NCBI GenBank assembly: GCA_002338515.1
Contig: DDIL01000193.1
Coordinates: forward strand, 3,854-37,185
DNA: 33,332 nucleotides
Source: Glaciecola sp. UBA1851
GTDB lineage: Bacteria; Pseudomonadota; Gammaproteobacteria; Enterobacterales; Alteromonadaceae
Direction: 5' to 3'
The notes beneath the pieces are model-generated. The model had not been told where the DNA came from and did no database searches. It saw only the letters and a list, made by a program, of their open reading frames with translations. Of this stretch, positions 16,321-24,229 are shown in pieces. How positions within the stretch are numbered: position 1 is the stretch's first letter; the number at the start of each line of letters is the position of its first letter. Both the position numbers and the translations under genes were made by a program.

Positions 16321-19300
16321 CTATCCAGTAAACACCCTAGCATTTCTAAACATTCTCATCCATGGACTATCTTCATTCCAACTAGGATCAGAATAAGAGT
16401 TAGTCACTGCTCTGAATACGCGTTCAGGGTGAGGCATCATAATAGTTGCCCGGCCATCTAAAGACGTTAAACCACCAATTCCATTTACTGAACCATTTGG
16501 ATTTGAAGGATACTGTTCTGTTGTTTCGCCATAGTTATTAATATAACGAATAGCAACTTGTTGTTGCTCTTCAATATACGCTAATTGTGATGACTGAGAG
16601 AATTCAGCCCTGCCCTCTCCATGAGAAACAGCGATTGGCATTCTTGAGCCTTGCATGCCGTCTAAAAAGATTGATTTGCTAGATTGCACTTCAACTAAGC
16701 TGGCGCGTGCTTCAAAGCGAGCAGATAAGTTCTGCACAAAATGCGGCCAGTGCTCTGCACCGGGGATCAGTGTTTTTAAATTTGAAAGCATTTGGCAACC
16801 ATTGCAAATCCCCAAACTAAAAGTAGATTCGTTAGCAAAATACTCGCTGAACATATCTCTTAATCGGTTGTTATAAAGCACAGTTTTTGCCCAACCTTCA
16901 CCTGCACCTAATACGTCACCATATGAAAAACCACCACAGGCAACTAAGCCTTTAAAATCGGTTAGATTTTTTCGAGACGCCACTAAGTCGCTCATATGAA
17001 CATCTATAGCGTCAAAGCCAGCTCGATTAAATGCAGCGGCCATTTCTAAATGAGAGTTAACGCCTTGCTCTCGTAAAATAGCGACTTTAGGTTTTGTACC
17101 TTTGACTATAAATGGGGCTGCGACATCTTCGTCAATATCAAAGCTAAGGTTTGCGTGTAAACCGGGATCATTAGCATCTGCTTTTAAATCATGCTCTTGT
17201 TTCGCGCAGTTAGGGTTATCTCGTAACGATTGCATCGAAAATGTTGTACTTGCCCAAGCTAGCCTATAAGCAGTTCGAGTAGATTCAGACACAGTTTCGC
17301 CATTTAAATTAATAACAATCTTGTCGTTTTCTATCACTTTGGCGACTTTGAAAACGCAATCTTGTAAGCCAAATTCTTTTGCTAAATTAGTAAATACTTG
17401 TAAATTATTTTCAGAAACTTGAACCACTGCTCCAACTTCTTCATTAAATAACAAACTTGCTGCATCTTGATTGCCAATTGCAGCATGTGCGTAATCTGAT
17501 AGGTCAACATTTAGGCCTAACTTACCAGCAAACGCCATTTCAACTAAGCTGGTGAACAAACCACCATCACTTCTATCGTGGTATGCATCAATCAAATTAT
17601 GCTTATTAGCTTTTTGAATGAGGTTAAAAAAGGCTAATAAATCTTCTGGGCTATCTACATCTGGATTGTGCTGACCAAGCTTTTCATAAACTTGCGCTAA
17701 ACAACTGCCCCCCATCCTTTGTTTGCCTCTACCCAAATCTATCAACAACAAAGTACTATTTGTGTCTGATTTTAATTGCGGAGTCAGCGTTTTACGTACA
17801 TCCTGAACCGTGCCAAAAGCAGTAATGACAAGTGACAGCGGAGAAGTAACAGATTTAGTATCACCACTATCTTGCCACGCAGTTTTCATTGACATTGAAT
17901 CTTTACCTACCGGTATTGCCAAGCCAAGTTTGGGACATAATTCTTCGCCAACGGCTTTTACTGCTTCATACAAACCAGCATCTTCACCAGGGTGCCCTGC
18001 TGCAGCCATCCAATTCGCAGATAGCTTAATTCGTTTAATATCGCCAATATATGATGCGGCAATATTTGTTAGGCTTTCCGCTACAGCCAAGCGAGCGGCA
18101 GCACCATGATTTAGTAAAGCAACAGGGGTACGTTCACCCATTGCCATCGATTCGCCTGTATATGAATCAAATGCACTGGTTGTCACGGCCACATCAGCTA
18201 CTGGAACTTGCCAAGGCCCCACCATTTGATCTCGGGCTACCATACCCGTTACGCTTCTATCGCCAATGGTAATTAAGAATGTTTTATCAGCGATTGTTGG
18301 TAGTGCTAACAAACGACTAATCGCATCATTTACGTCTATGGACTGTGTGTCGAATTTGTCGCCTGTTGATTGTTTTGTGGTTACGTCACGATGCATTTTA
18401 GGTGGTTTGCCTAACAATACTTCAAGTGGCATATCAATTGGCTTATTACCAAACTTTTTGTCACTTAGGGTTAAGTGTTGCTCTCGTGTTGCTTCACCCA
18501 CTACTGCAAATGGCGCGCGTTCTCTTTCACAAATTTCAGTAAATAAAGATAGGTTTTCAGGGGCAACAGACATAACATATCGCTCTTGCGATTCATTACA
18601 CCATATTTCTAAAGGTGACATGCCCGATTCATCACACGACACATTACGCAATTCAAACACACCACCTTTTTCGCCATCATTCACTAGTTCAGGGAAGGCA
18701 TTCGATAAACCGCCCGCGCCTACATCGTGAATAAACTGAATAGGATTATTGTCACCTAACTGCCAACATCTATCGATGACTTCTTGGCAACGTCTTTCCA
18801 TTTCAGGGTTATCTCGTTGTACAGACGCAAAATCTAAATCTTGACTGCTTTGGCCTGATGCAACCGACGAAGCCGCTCCACCACCTAAGCCTATATTCAT
18901 TGCCGGACCGCCCAATGCAATTAATTTTGCACCTACCGTGATTTCACCTTTTTGAATGTGGTCACGCTTAATATTGCCTAACCCACCGGCAAGCATAATT
19001 GGCTTATGATAGCCTCTCACTTCTACACCGTTAAAACTGTTCACTTCTTGCTCAAACGTTCTAAAATAACCTAAAATATTTGGACGCCCGAATTCATTAT
19101 TAAATGCAGCAGCACCCAATGGACCTTGAGTCATGATTTCAAGCGCATCAACAATACGCTCTGGTTTACCGTAGTTTTGCTCCCAAGGTTGTTGATTGTT
19201 AGGCAAATTTAAATTAGATACGCTGAATCCTACTAAACCTGCTTTAGGTTTAGAACCGCGCCCGGTTGCACCTTCATCTCGAATTTCCCCACCAGAGCCA

Positions 19301-20232
19301 GTTGCTGCACCGGGAAATGGCGAAATAGCAGTTGGATGATTATGCGTTTCTACCTTCATTAATATATCAATAGCTTCATGATGATAGGTGTATTGATGCG
19401 TGATTGGGTCAGCATAAAACCGCCCAGCGTCAAACCCATCCATCACCGCTGCATTATCTTTGTAAGCTGAAGAGACATATTCAGGAGTATGTTCAAATGT
19501 ATTTTTGATCATTTTGAACAATGATTTGGGTTGCACTTGACCATCTATGGTCCAGTCTGCATTAAAGATTTTGTGTCTACAATGCTCGGAGTTTGCTTGT
19601 GCAAACATATATAGTTCAATGTCGTTAGGATTTCTACCTAGTTGTTCAAAACTAACCTTTAAGTAATCAATTTCATCTTCAGCTAAAGCCAATCCTAGTT
19701 TGGCATTTGCTTGCTCAAGCGCTACGCGCCCTTGTCCCAACACATCAATTGCAATAAACCGTTTTGCTTCGGTTTGTAAGAATAAACAAGAGGCTTGCTC
19801 TGAACTAGGCAGCACCATCTCTGTCATTCTGTCGTGAATTTCAGACATGATAAGCTGTTCGTTTTCGGCTAGGTTGACTCCAGAAAAATCATAAATCACC
19901 CCGCGTTCAATTCTATTAATAGCTTGTAAACCGCAATTTTTAGCTATATTCGTGGCCTTACTCGACCAAGGTGAAATAGTGCCGGCTCTTGGCGTAACCA
20001 CCAAAGAATAATCACTATTAGTGTTTTTATGAGATGCTTGTTGCTTAGGCCCATAAGTCAATAGGCTTTCAAGCGTCGCTTTTTGTGTATCGGTGAGAGT
20101 GGCATTGGTGTCTACAAAATGCACATAGAAAGCGGCAACATTTGTAACCTTTACTCCTTTGCTATTAAGTCGTTGAAGCAGTTTTTGCTTATTAAATTCA
20201 GAAAGCATTGAAGAGCCAAACAAGGTTAACAT
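16321..20232 (-). CDS. purL: Phosphoribosylformylglycinamidine synthase
   Basis: A 1303-residue large-type PurL (E. coli about 1295), which makes FGAM from FGAR, ATP and glutamine in purine synthesis. Order: an N-terminal PurS-like region; two AIRS-type ATP-binding halves, with KVETHNHPTAISPFPGAATG and GEIRDEGATGRG in the first; and a C-terminal glutamine amidotransferase with nucleophile Cys in LGICNGCQML (about residue 1141) and HPER near the end. The N-terminus MLTLFGSSMLSEF matches the family start. Upstream is a 611-nt divergent region with mltF; no convincing PurR operator is visible. The gene stands alone and meets smrA tail to tail. Confidence 0.98.
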   Translation of the reverse strand: MLTLFGSSMLSEFNKQKLLQRLNSKGVKVTNVAAFYVHFVDTNATLTDTQKATLESLLTYGPKQQASHKNTNSDYSLVVTPRAGTISPWSSKATNIAKNCGLQAINRIERGVIYDFSGVNLAENEQLIMSEIHDRMTEMVLPSSEQASCLFLQTEAKRFIAIDVLGQGRVALEQANAKLGLALAEDEIDYLKVSFEQLGRNPNDIELYMFAQANSEHCRHKIFNADWTIDGQVQPKSLFKMIKNTFEHTPEYVSSAYKDNAAVMDGFDAGRFYADPITHQYTYHHEAIDILMKVETHNHPTAISPFPGAATGSGGEIRDEGATGRGSKPKAGLVGFSVSNLNLPNNQQPWEQNYGKPERIVDALEIMTQGPLGAAAFNNEFGRPNILGYFRTFEQEVNSFNGVEVRGYHKPIMLAGGLGNIKRDHIQKGEITVGAKLIALGGPAMNIGLGGGAASSVASGQSSQDLDFASVQRDNPEMERRCQEVIDRCWQLGDNNPIQFIHDVGAGGLSNAFPELVNDGEKGGVFELRNVSCDESGMSPLEIWCNESQERYVMSVAPENLSLFTEICERERAPFAVVGEATREQHLTLSDKKFGNKPIDMPLEVLLGKPPKMHRDVTTKQSTGDKFDTQSIDVNDAISRLLALPTIADKTFLITIGDRSVTGMVARDQMVGPWQVPVADVAVTTSAFDSYTGESMAMGERTPVALLNHGAAARLAVAESLTNIAASYIGDIKRIKLSANWMAAAGHPGEDAGLYEAVKAVGEELCPKLGLAIPVGKDSMSMKTAWQDSGDTKSVTSPLSLVITAFGTVQDVRKTLTPQLKSDTNSTLLLIDLGRGKQRMGGSCLAQVYEKLGQHNPDVDSPEDLLAFFNLIQKANKHNLIDAYHDRSDGGLFTSLVEMAFAGKLGLNVDLSDYAHAAIGNQDAASLLFNEEVGAVVQVSENNLQVFTNLAKEFGLQDCVFKVAKVIENDKIVINLNGETVSESTRTAYRLAWASTTFSMQSLRDNPNCAKQEHDLKADANDPGLHANLSFDIDEDVAAPFIVKGTKPKVAILREQGVNSHLEMAAAFNRAGFDAIDVHMSDLVASRKNLTDFKGLVACGGFSYGDVLGAGEGWAKTVLYNNRLRDMFSEYFANESTFSLGICNGCQMLSNLKTLIPGAEHWPHFVQNLSARFEARASLVEVQSSKSIFLDGMQGSRMPIAVSHGEGRAEFSQSSQLAYIEEQQQVAIRYINNYGETTEQYPSNPNGSVNGIGGLTSLDGRATIMMPHPERVFRAVTNSYSDPSWNEDSPWMRMFRNARVFTG

Positions 20233-20521
20233 ATTTGAGATCCATAGATAGTTGAAGCGAAAAGGAGCGGTGTGACAGCAATTCTACTATAAAGCATGAT
20301 TTTCAATTTTAACCTTAAGCACGTAGCTATTCACTGGCAGACATTATCATTAAGACATCACTAATTTAATTGAAACAATGGCATGTTATTCGCTTAGTTA
20401 TTTGAAAATTGTTTATCGCCATAATCAGGGCCAGTAAGATAACCGGTGATTTGCATTGACGCAATTTATCGTAAAATCTAAGCGCTAAAAACTAGTGAAA
20501 AATCATGCGCGAGTATAGTAG

Positions 20522-20548
20522 AAAAAGGGGCGCTTGGTAAGCCCTTTA
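20522..20548 (-). terminator. Hairpin with T-run on the minus strand
   Basis: The minus strand carries AAAGGGCTT, a 3-nt loop and AAGCGCCCCTTT with a two-base bulge, followed by TTTTTC. The shape suits a Rho-independent terminator, yet no known gene reads toward it: mltF runs the other way. It may end an unseen small RNA between 20548 and 20843, or be a chance hairpin. Confidence 0.35.
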
Positions 20549-20686
20549 GGCAGTAGTTAAACCAAAAACATGCAACTTTTATTCGTAATTTTTTGAATAG
20601 ACTGGGCGAATTATCCGCTCACATGTTTGAGAATTCATGAATTTGTAATTGAAATAAAATAATATTAGCCATATTTACTTTCTAAA

Positions 20687-20708
20687 TAGAAACACAAAAA
20701 TGTTTCTA
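20687..20708. promoter_or_regulatory. Perfect 8-bp-arm palindrome upstream of mltF
   Basis: TAGAAACA and TGTTTCTA flank a 6-nt CAAAAA centre, about 136 nt before the mltF start. It could be a dimeric regulator site or a hairpin. No factor is recognised. Confidence 0.35.
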
Positions 20709-20843
20709 CTAAGTTTTACAGTAAAAAAGCCTATTACTTTACCCAAGTGCATGATAGCTGTCAGTTATAGATTAAATAGTTTATTATCAAAAGGGTACAA
20801 TCAATAATGTATACAAAAATGACAGGTACACGTAAATTTAAAT

Positions 20844-22289
20844 ATGTTCAAAAGTCAGATTAACTGCTTAGTAAAGAAAAACGTATTTAAAACCGGCATG
20901 GGTTTGCTGGTACTTTCACTTGCCATTTTAACAAGCAGTTGTCGGCCTTATACTCACAAAACAGGACTGTCAGAAATACTAGAATCAGGTGTCCTAAAAG
21001 TGGGTTCAATTTATGGCAGAACTACCTATTATAATGGCCCTATTACTCAGGAAGGGTTTGAATTTGAGCTTGTGTCAGGTTTTGCTGAATTTCTGGGCGT
21101 AAAATTAGAAGTATATCCTTTTTATTCTTATGCCGAGTTAATTGAGCAGTTAGATGCCAAACAAGTCGATTTGCTTGCTGCTAATATCACCATGACAAAT
21201 GCTCGCAGACACCAATATAAATTTGGCCCTGCCTATCAAACACTTAATTTTGAACTGGTATACCAAAAAGGTGAAGATAGGCCACGCGATATTAGCGAAC
21301 TGGACGGCGACTTAGTTATTATTGCAAATGATATTTACCGTGAACCTTTACAAACGAAAGCAGTGACTTATGAAAACTTTAAATGGCAAGAAACGACAGA
21401 CAAAGACATAGAAGAATTGTTAGAGCAAGTGGCCAATGGTGAGCTTGATTACACAATAGCTGACTCAAATATTTTAGCGGTTGCTAGACGTCGTTATCCA
21501 AACCTCGGGATTGGTTTTTCTATTACTGAACCATTAAAACTAGGATGGATGTTAAATAAAGATACCGACGACTCGTTAAGGGCTGCATTACTTGAATACT
21601 TTGGCGATATGCAAGCAACAGGAAAATTAGCGACACTTGAAGACCGTTACTTTGGTCATGTAAGAAGCTTTGATTTTGTTGATACGAGAGCATTTGTGCG
21701 AGCTGCAAAATCAAAATTACCCAAATATAGAGAAATGTTTGAAGCTTATGCAGGCAATCTTGATTGGCGATTGTTAGCTGCCATGGCTTATCAAGAAAGC
21801 CATTGGGATCCTGATGCGGTTTCACCTACCGGTGTACGCGGTATGATGATGCTAACACGTGGCACAGCTAAAGACATGGGTGTAACCGATCGCACTGACG
21901 CACAACAAAGTATTAGCGGTGGTGCGAGGTACTTCGCCAATTTATTACGAAGAATTCCAGCACGAATACAAGTACCTGATAGAGAGTGGATGGCCCTGGC
22001 TGCCTATAATGTTGGTCTTGGGCACTTAGAAGATGCAAGGCGTATCACTCAACGTTTAGGTTATAATCCTGACTTGTGGATAGATGTAAAGAAACACCTG
22101 CCCCTATTAAGACAAAAGAAATACTATAAAACCACTCGATTTGGTTATGCAAGGGGTGACGAAGCAGTAAATTATGTTGAGAACATTCGACGTTATTATG
22201 ATAGTCTACTGTGGTTAGAAGAAAATAAAGACACACCAGAACTTGAAGATATAATTTTAAATGCAGAGGTAAAAGAAAGCCTCGAGTAG
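20844..22289 (+). CDS. mltF: Membrane-bound lytic murein transglycosylase F
   Basis: A 481-residue enzyme that cleaves the glycan strands of peptidoglycan to 1,6-anhydromuropeptides. Residues about 45-270 form a periplasmic solute-binding-like (SBP3) domain; about 300-470 form the SLT lysozyme-like domain, with catalytic Glu318 in MAYQESHWDP and downstream SPTGVRGMMMLT and AAYNVGLGH. The N-terminus is a lipoprotein-type signal ending LTSSC, so Cys33 is probably lipid-modified and anchors the enzyme; Thr at -3 is less usual. It is divergent from purL. A long structured region follows before tadA. Confidence 0.96.
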   Translation: MFKSQINCLVKKNVFKTGMGLLVLSLAILTSSCRPYTHKTGLSEILESGVLKVGSIYGRTTYYNGPITQEGFEFELVSGFAEFLGVKLEVYPFYSYAELIEQLDAKQVDLLAANITMTNARRHQYKFGPAYQTLNFELVYQKGEDRPRDISELDGDLVIIANDIYREPLQTKAVTYENFKWQETTDKDIEELLEQVANGELDYTIADSNILAVARRRYPNLGIGFSITEPLKLGWMLNKDTDDSLRAALLEYFGDMQATGKLATLEDRYFGHVRSFDFVDTRAFVRAAKSKLPKYREMFEAYAGNLDWRLLAAMAYQESHWDPDAVSPTGVRGMMMLTRGTAKDMGVTDRTDAQQSISGGARYFANLLRRIPARIQVPDREWMALAAYNVGLGHLEDARRITQRLGYNPDLWIDVKKHLPLLRQKKYYKTTRFGYARGDEAVNYVENIRRYYDSLLWLEENKDTPELEDIILNAEVKESLE

Positions 22290-22389
22290 AAAATACTTAC
22301 TATCACATCATCGCTATACCTGTTTTGTCACTCTTGCCTTCCATACCAAAATCAATAAATCATTGAAAAGTGAACCTTTATGATAGTAA

Positions 22390-22434
22390 TTGTCATATAA
22401 GAGTCATGAAATTGTCATAAAAATGGTGCATAAA
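22390..22434 (+). promoter_or_regulatory. Three-repeat Pho box with a -10 element
   Basis: Heptamers TTGTCAT (22390-22396), GAGTCAT (22401-22407) and TTGTCAT (22412-22418) are spaced by exactly 4 nt, the 11-bp periodicity of PhoB sites (consensus CTGTCAT). CATAAA at 22429-22434, 10 nt after the last heptamer, is a 4/6 match to -10, which is where PhoB-activated promoters have it. This predicts a phosphate-starvation promoter reading rightward, with a start near 22441. Confidence 0.7.
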
Positions 22435-22440
22435 TTGCTT

Positions 22441-22796
22441 AATGTATTTGACAATTTGGTAGATAAATAAAGAGTAGGATTATTTATCTAACAAGAACAA
22501 AAATAAAAGTAGAGCTTAACAGGTCTAACTCTATTTAAAGTTCAGCTACCAATAATGGTAGTGAAGAGTTGTGAAATGAATGAAATTTACATAACTCATT
22601 GCGGGCAAACAACCTTCTTGGCTAAAACGGCCACCTTGGAAAAGTTTAAAGCCCTGTTATATACAGCATTGCGAAACACAGATAAACGCTCGTAAAGGTA
22701 AATAATTAAAACGAGCGTACCGCCAAAAGTGAACGGCCACAAAGTGTCAAGCAATGTTTAAATAAACAATCTGCTCATTTATTTGAGGAGTTTAAT
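22441..22796 (+). ncRNA. Hairpin-rich leader or small RNA downstream of the Pho box
   Basis: Several stable inverted repeats follow the predicted start: an 11-bp stem (22460-22470 with 22480-22490); AGAG/CTCT around 22511-22532; CTACCA-ATAA-TGGTAG (22546-22561), which extends outward by TTCA/TGAA with one bulge; and ACGCTCGT (22686-22693) with ACGAGCGT (22711-22718). This density in about 280 nt suggests a structured RNA, either a 5' leader controlling the 50-residue gene or a separate small RNA. The family is not recognised and no internal terminator is evident. Confidence 0.4.
22576..22695 (+). CDS. Possible 39-residue upstream peptide
   Basis: An ATG-started frame of 39 codons (begins MNEIYITHCGQTTFL) lies inside the structured leader. 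A weak AGAG is 7 nt upstream. Its stop falls on the left arm of the ACGCTCGT/ACGAGCGT hairpin, so translating ribosomes would affect that stem. It could be a leader peptide or nothing at all; composition gives no strong support. Confidence 0.2.
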   Translation: MNEIYITHCGQTTFLAKTATLEKFKALLYTALRNTDKRS

Positions 22797-22949
22797 ATGA
22801 AGAGAAATACTATTATGAATCGCACAAGACGATTAAAAAATAACAACCAACGACGTATGTTAATTAAAAAGTTACATCAACGCGTTTTATTACGCCGCAA
22901 ACAGTTTGACTCAGCTCCGTTAAATGAGAGCTATCAAGAAGCTTGTTAG
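22797..22949 (+). CDS. Small basic protein (50 residues), Pho-box linked
   Basis: Fifty residues, begins MKRNTIMNRTRRL and ends NESYQEAC. It carries 14 Arg/Lys, nearly all in the first 35 residues, against 3 acidic residues near the C-terminus. It is predicted to be one or two amphipathic helices without a membrane segment, so nucleic-acid or ribosome binding is a reasonable guess, not a finding. GAGGAG stands 6 nt before the ATG and a strong terminator follows the stop by 17 nt, making a complete gene unit. No family is recognised. The nearest promoter candidate is the Pho box 380 nt upstream. Confidence 0.6.
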   Translation: MKRNTIMNRTRRLKNNNQRRMLIKKLHQRVLLRRKQFDSAPLNESYQEAC

Positions 22950-22966
22950 TGGTAACAACAATGGAC

Positions 22967-22994
22967 AAAAGGCAGCTAGTTGGCTGCCTTTTTT
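22967..22994. terminator. Rho-independent terminator between small gene and tadA
   Basis: AAAAGGCAGC (22967-22976) pairs with GCTGCCTTTT (22983-22992) across a 6-nt loop, then TT. On the plus strand it ends the small-protein transcript. Most of it lies inside the last codons of tadA, so it is shared with the end of that convergent gene. Confidence 0.88.
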
Positions 22995-23491
22995 AATGCC
23001 TTTAATTTTTTCTTTTCATCGCGTCTCATCGCAAAAAAAGTAGATAGCATGCCAGAGCATTCGTTTGATAAAACGCCGTCTATTACGTTTACTTTGTGAT
23101 TTAACATGTCATGCTGCACCAAATTAATCACCGACCCCGCGGCTCCAGTTTTTAAGTCAGTCGCGGCAAAAATCAAATTCTTTATTCGACTATGTACCAG
23201 CAAGCCTGCACACATGCTGCATGGCTCAAGCGTAACATATAAGCTCGTATTGACGAGTCTATAATTATTGACTCGTTTACAAGCTTCCCGTACTGCCACC
23301 ATTTCAGCATGTAATGATGGGTCATGCATGGTAATACACTGGTTAAAACCCTTACCTATTACCTCACCTTGATTATCAACCACTATTGCGCCCACCGGCA
23401 CTTCACCAATATCTTGAGCTTTCAATGCTTGCTCAATTGCCAACTTCATATAATGTTCGTGGTCAATCGATGGTTGTTGATTAATAGTCAA
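22976..23491 (-). CDS. tadA: tRNA-specific adenosine deaminase
   Basis: A 171-residue zinc deaminase that converts A34 to inosine in tRNA-Arg(ACG), an essential wobble modification in E. coli. The HAE motif (His61, Glu63) and PCSMC (Pro90-Cys94) supply the zinc ligands and catalytic glutamate; VPVGAIVV (31-38) is the family strand. Start is TTG at 23491, supported by AAAAGGAG (23497-23504) 5 nt upstream and by lack of another start before the conserved YMKLAIEQA. The C-terminus is lysine-rich and overlaps the terminator of the convergent small gene. Confidence 0.97.
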   Translation of the reverse strand: MTINQQPSIDHEHYMKLAIEQALKAQDIGEVPVGAIVVDNQGEVIGKGFNQCITMHDPSLHAEMVAVREACKRVNNYRLVNTSLYVTLEPCSMCAGLLVHSRIKNLIFAATDLKTGAAGSVINLVQHDMLNHKVNVIDGVLSNECSGMLSTFFAMRRDEKKKLKALKKAAN

Positions 23492-23862
23492 AAGATCTCC
23501 TTTTTATAACTAGAGGCTTGCTAAGTCGTTTTTATATTTAGTCAAATACACTAACAATTGAATTTTTCACCATTTAATAGTAGAAATTATACTAAAAAAA
23601 AGTGCTAATTTAATTTTTATTATAATAATCAATCACTTAAAAAGTGGCAAATTATTTGCTCCAATAATTATAATCGTAATATAACTTAGACGTTACATCA
23701 TGTAACAAGTTTTAGTAACTTGTTTAAAAAATCATTGGTAAACTTAAGTAAAAATTGCAATGGCTATCAGCGGCTCAATAACATAAATTAAGTCGTGTTG
23801 TTATTATTAACCTGCTGTAGCAATAAGCTTAATAAAAAACGTATTAACACTGGAGAAAAAAT
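23492..23862. other. Intergenic region between tadA and the PspB-like gene
   Basis: 371 nt, strongly AT-rich, between divergent genes. No supported gene. AACAAGTT (23704-23711) and AACTTGTT (23717-23724) form a perfect 8-bp palindrome with a 5-nt centre, with no T-run after it. It could be an operator for the small membrane protein gene. Nothing else stands out. Confidence 0.45.
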
Positions 23863-24093
23863 ATGGATATGACAGCAGTTGCGATAGTCGCTATTATTTG
23901 CTGGGCGATTGTATCATTATCGAAACCATCGGCTTCAAAGAAAAAAGACAAAGCATTAAAGCAAGAATTTGAAGCGGATCAGGCGCAAATGAAACAGGAA
24001 TTACAAGAAATGGCGGAACGTTTAGCCGTACTAGAAAAAATTGTGACTGATGAAAAATATCAACTTAACAAAGCGTTTGATTCACTAAAATAA
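23863..24093 (+). CDS. PspB-like small membrane protein
   Basis: A 76-residue protein with one N-terminal membrane helix (about 4-20) followed by a charged coiled coil (about 25-65). The end, RLAVLEKIVTDEKYQLNKAF, resembles the C-terminal part of phage shock protein B (RIQALESILDAEHP in E. coli). PspB is an inner-membrane sensor of the Psp envelope stress response that works with PspC and PspA, neither of which is visible here. GGAG lies 7 nt before the ATG. Could also be an unrelated helix-coil protein. Confidence 0.6.
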   Translation: MDMTAVAIVAIICWAIVSLSKPSASKKKDKALKQEFEADQAQMKQELQEMAERLAVLEKIVTDEKYQLNKAFDSLK

Positions 24094-24229
24094 AACGTTC
24101 AAGGGTTATCCCACTTCAAAATTTATGGTTACTTTTTTAAAAAGGAAGATAACCGCTAGTTTATGACTAGTCGAAAGAAGGTATAACCCATTCAATACAA
24201 AATTTAAGTCTTTTACTCATTGAATATTA

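Larger units (their letters stand above)
20233..20843. other. Divergent purL-mltF intergenic region
   Basis: 611 nt, AT-rich, no supported gene. It contains a hairpin with a T-run on the minus strand (20522-20548) and a palindrome (20687-20708), listed separately. A 13-nt lac-operator-like match at 20611-20623 is considered chance. Promoters for both genes must lie here but none is clear. Confidence 0.5.

Noticed and set aside
18266..18730. 154-residue open frame opposite purL
   Set aside because: It is wholly inside the conserved PurL coding sequence with no ribosome site or recognisable domain; a frame shadow.
20450..20480. PurR operator upstream of purL
   Set aside because: ACGCAATTTATCGT resembles only one half-site and is more than 200 nt from the start codon.
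20611..20623. lac operator-like 13-nt match (TTATCCGCTCACA)
   Set aside because: The match is one-sided, not a full palindrome, and there is no LacI-type regulator or sugar gene near; treated as coincidence.
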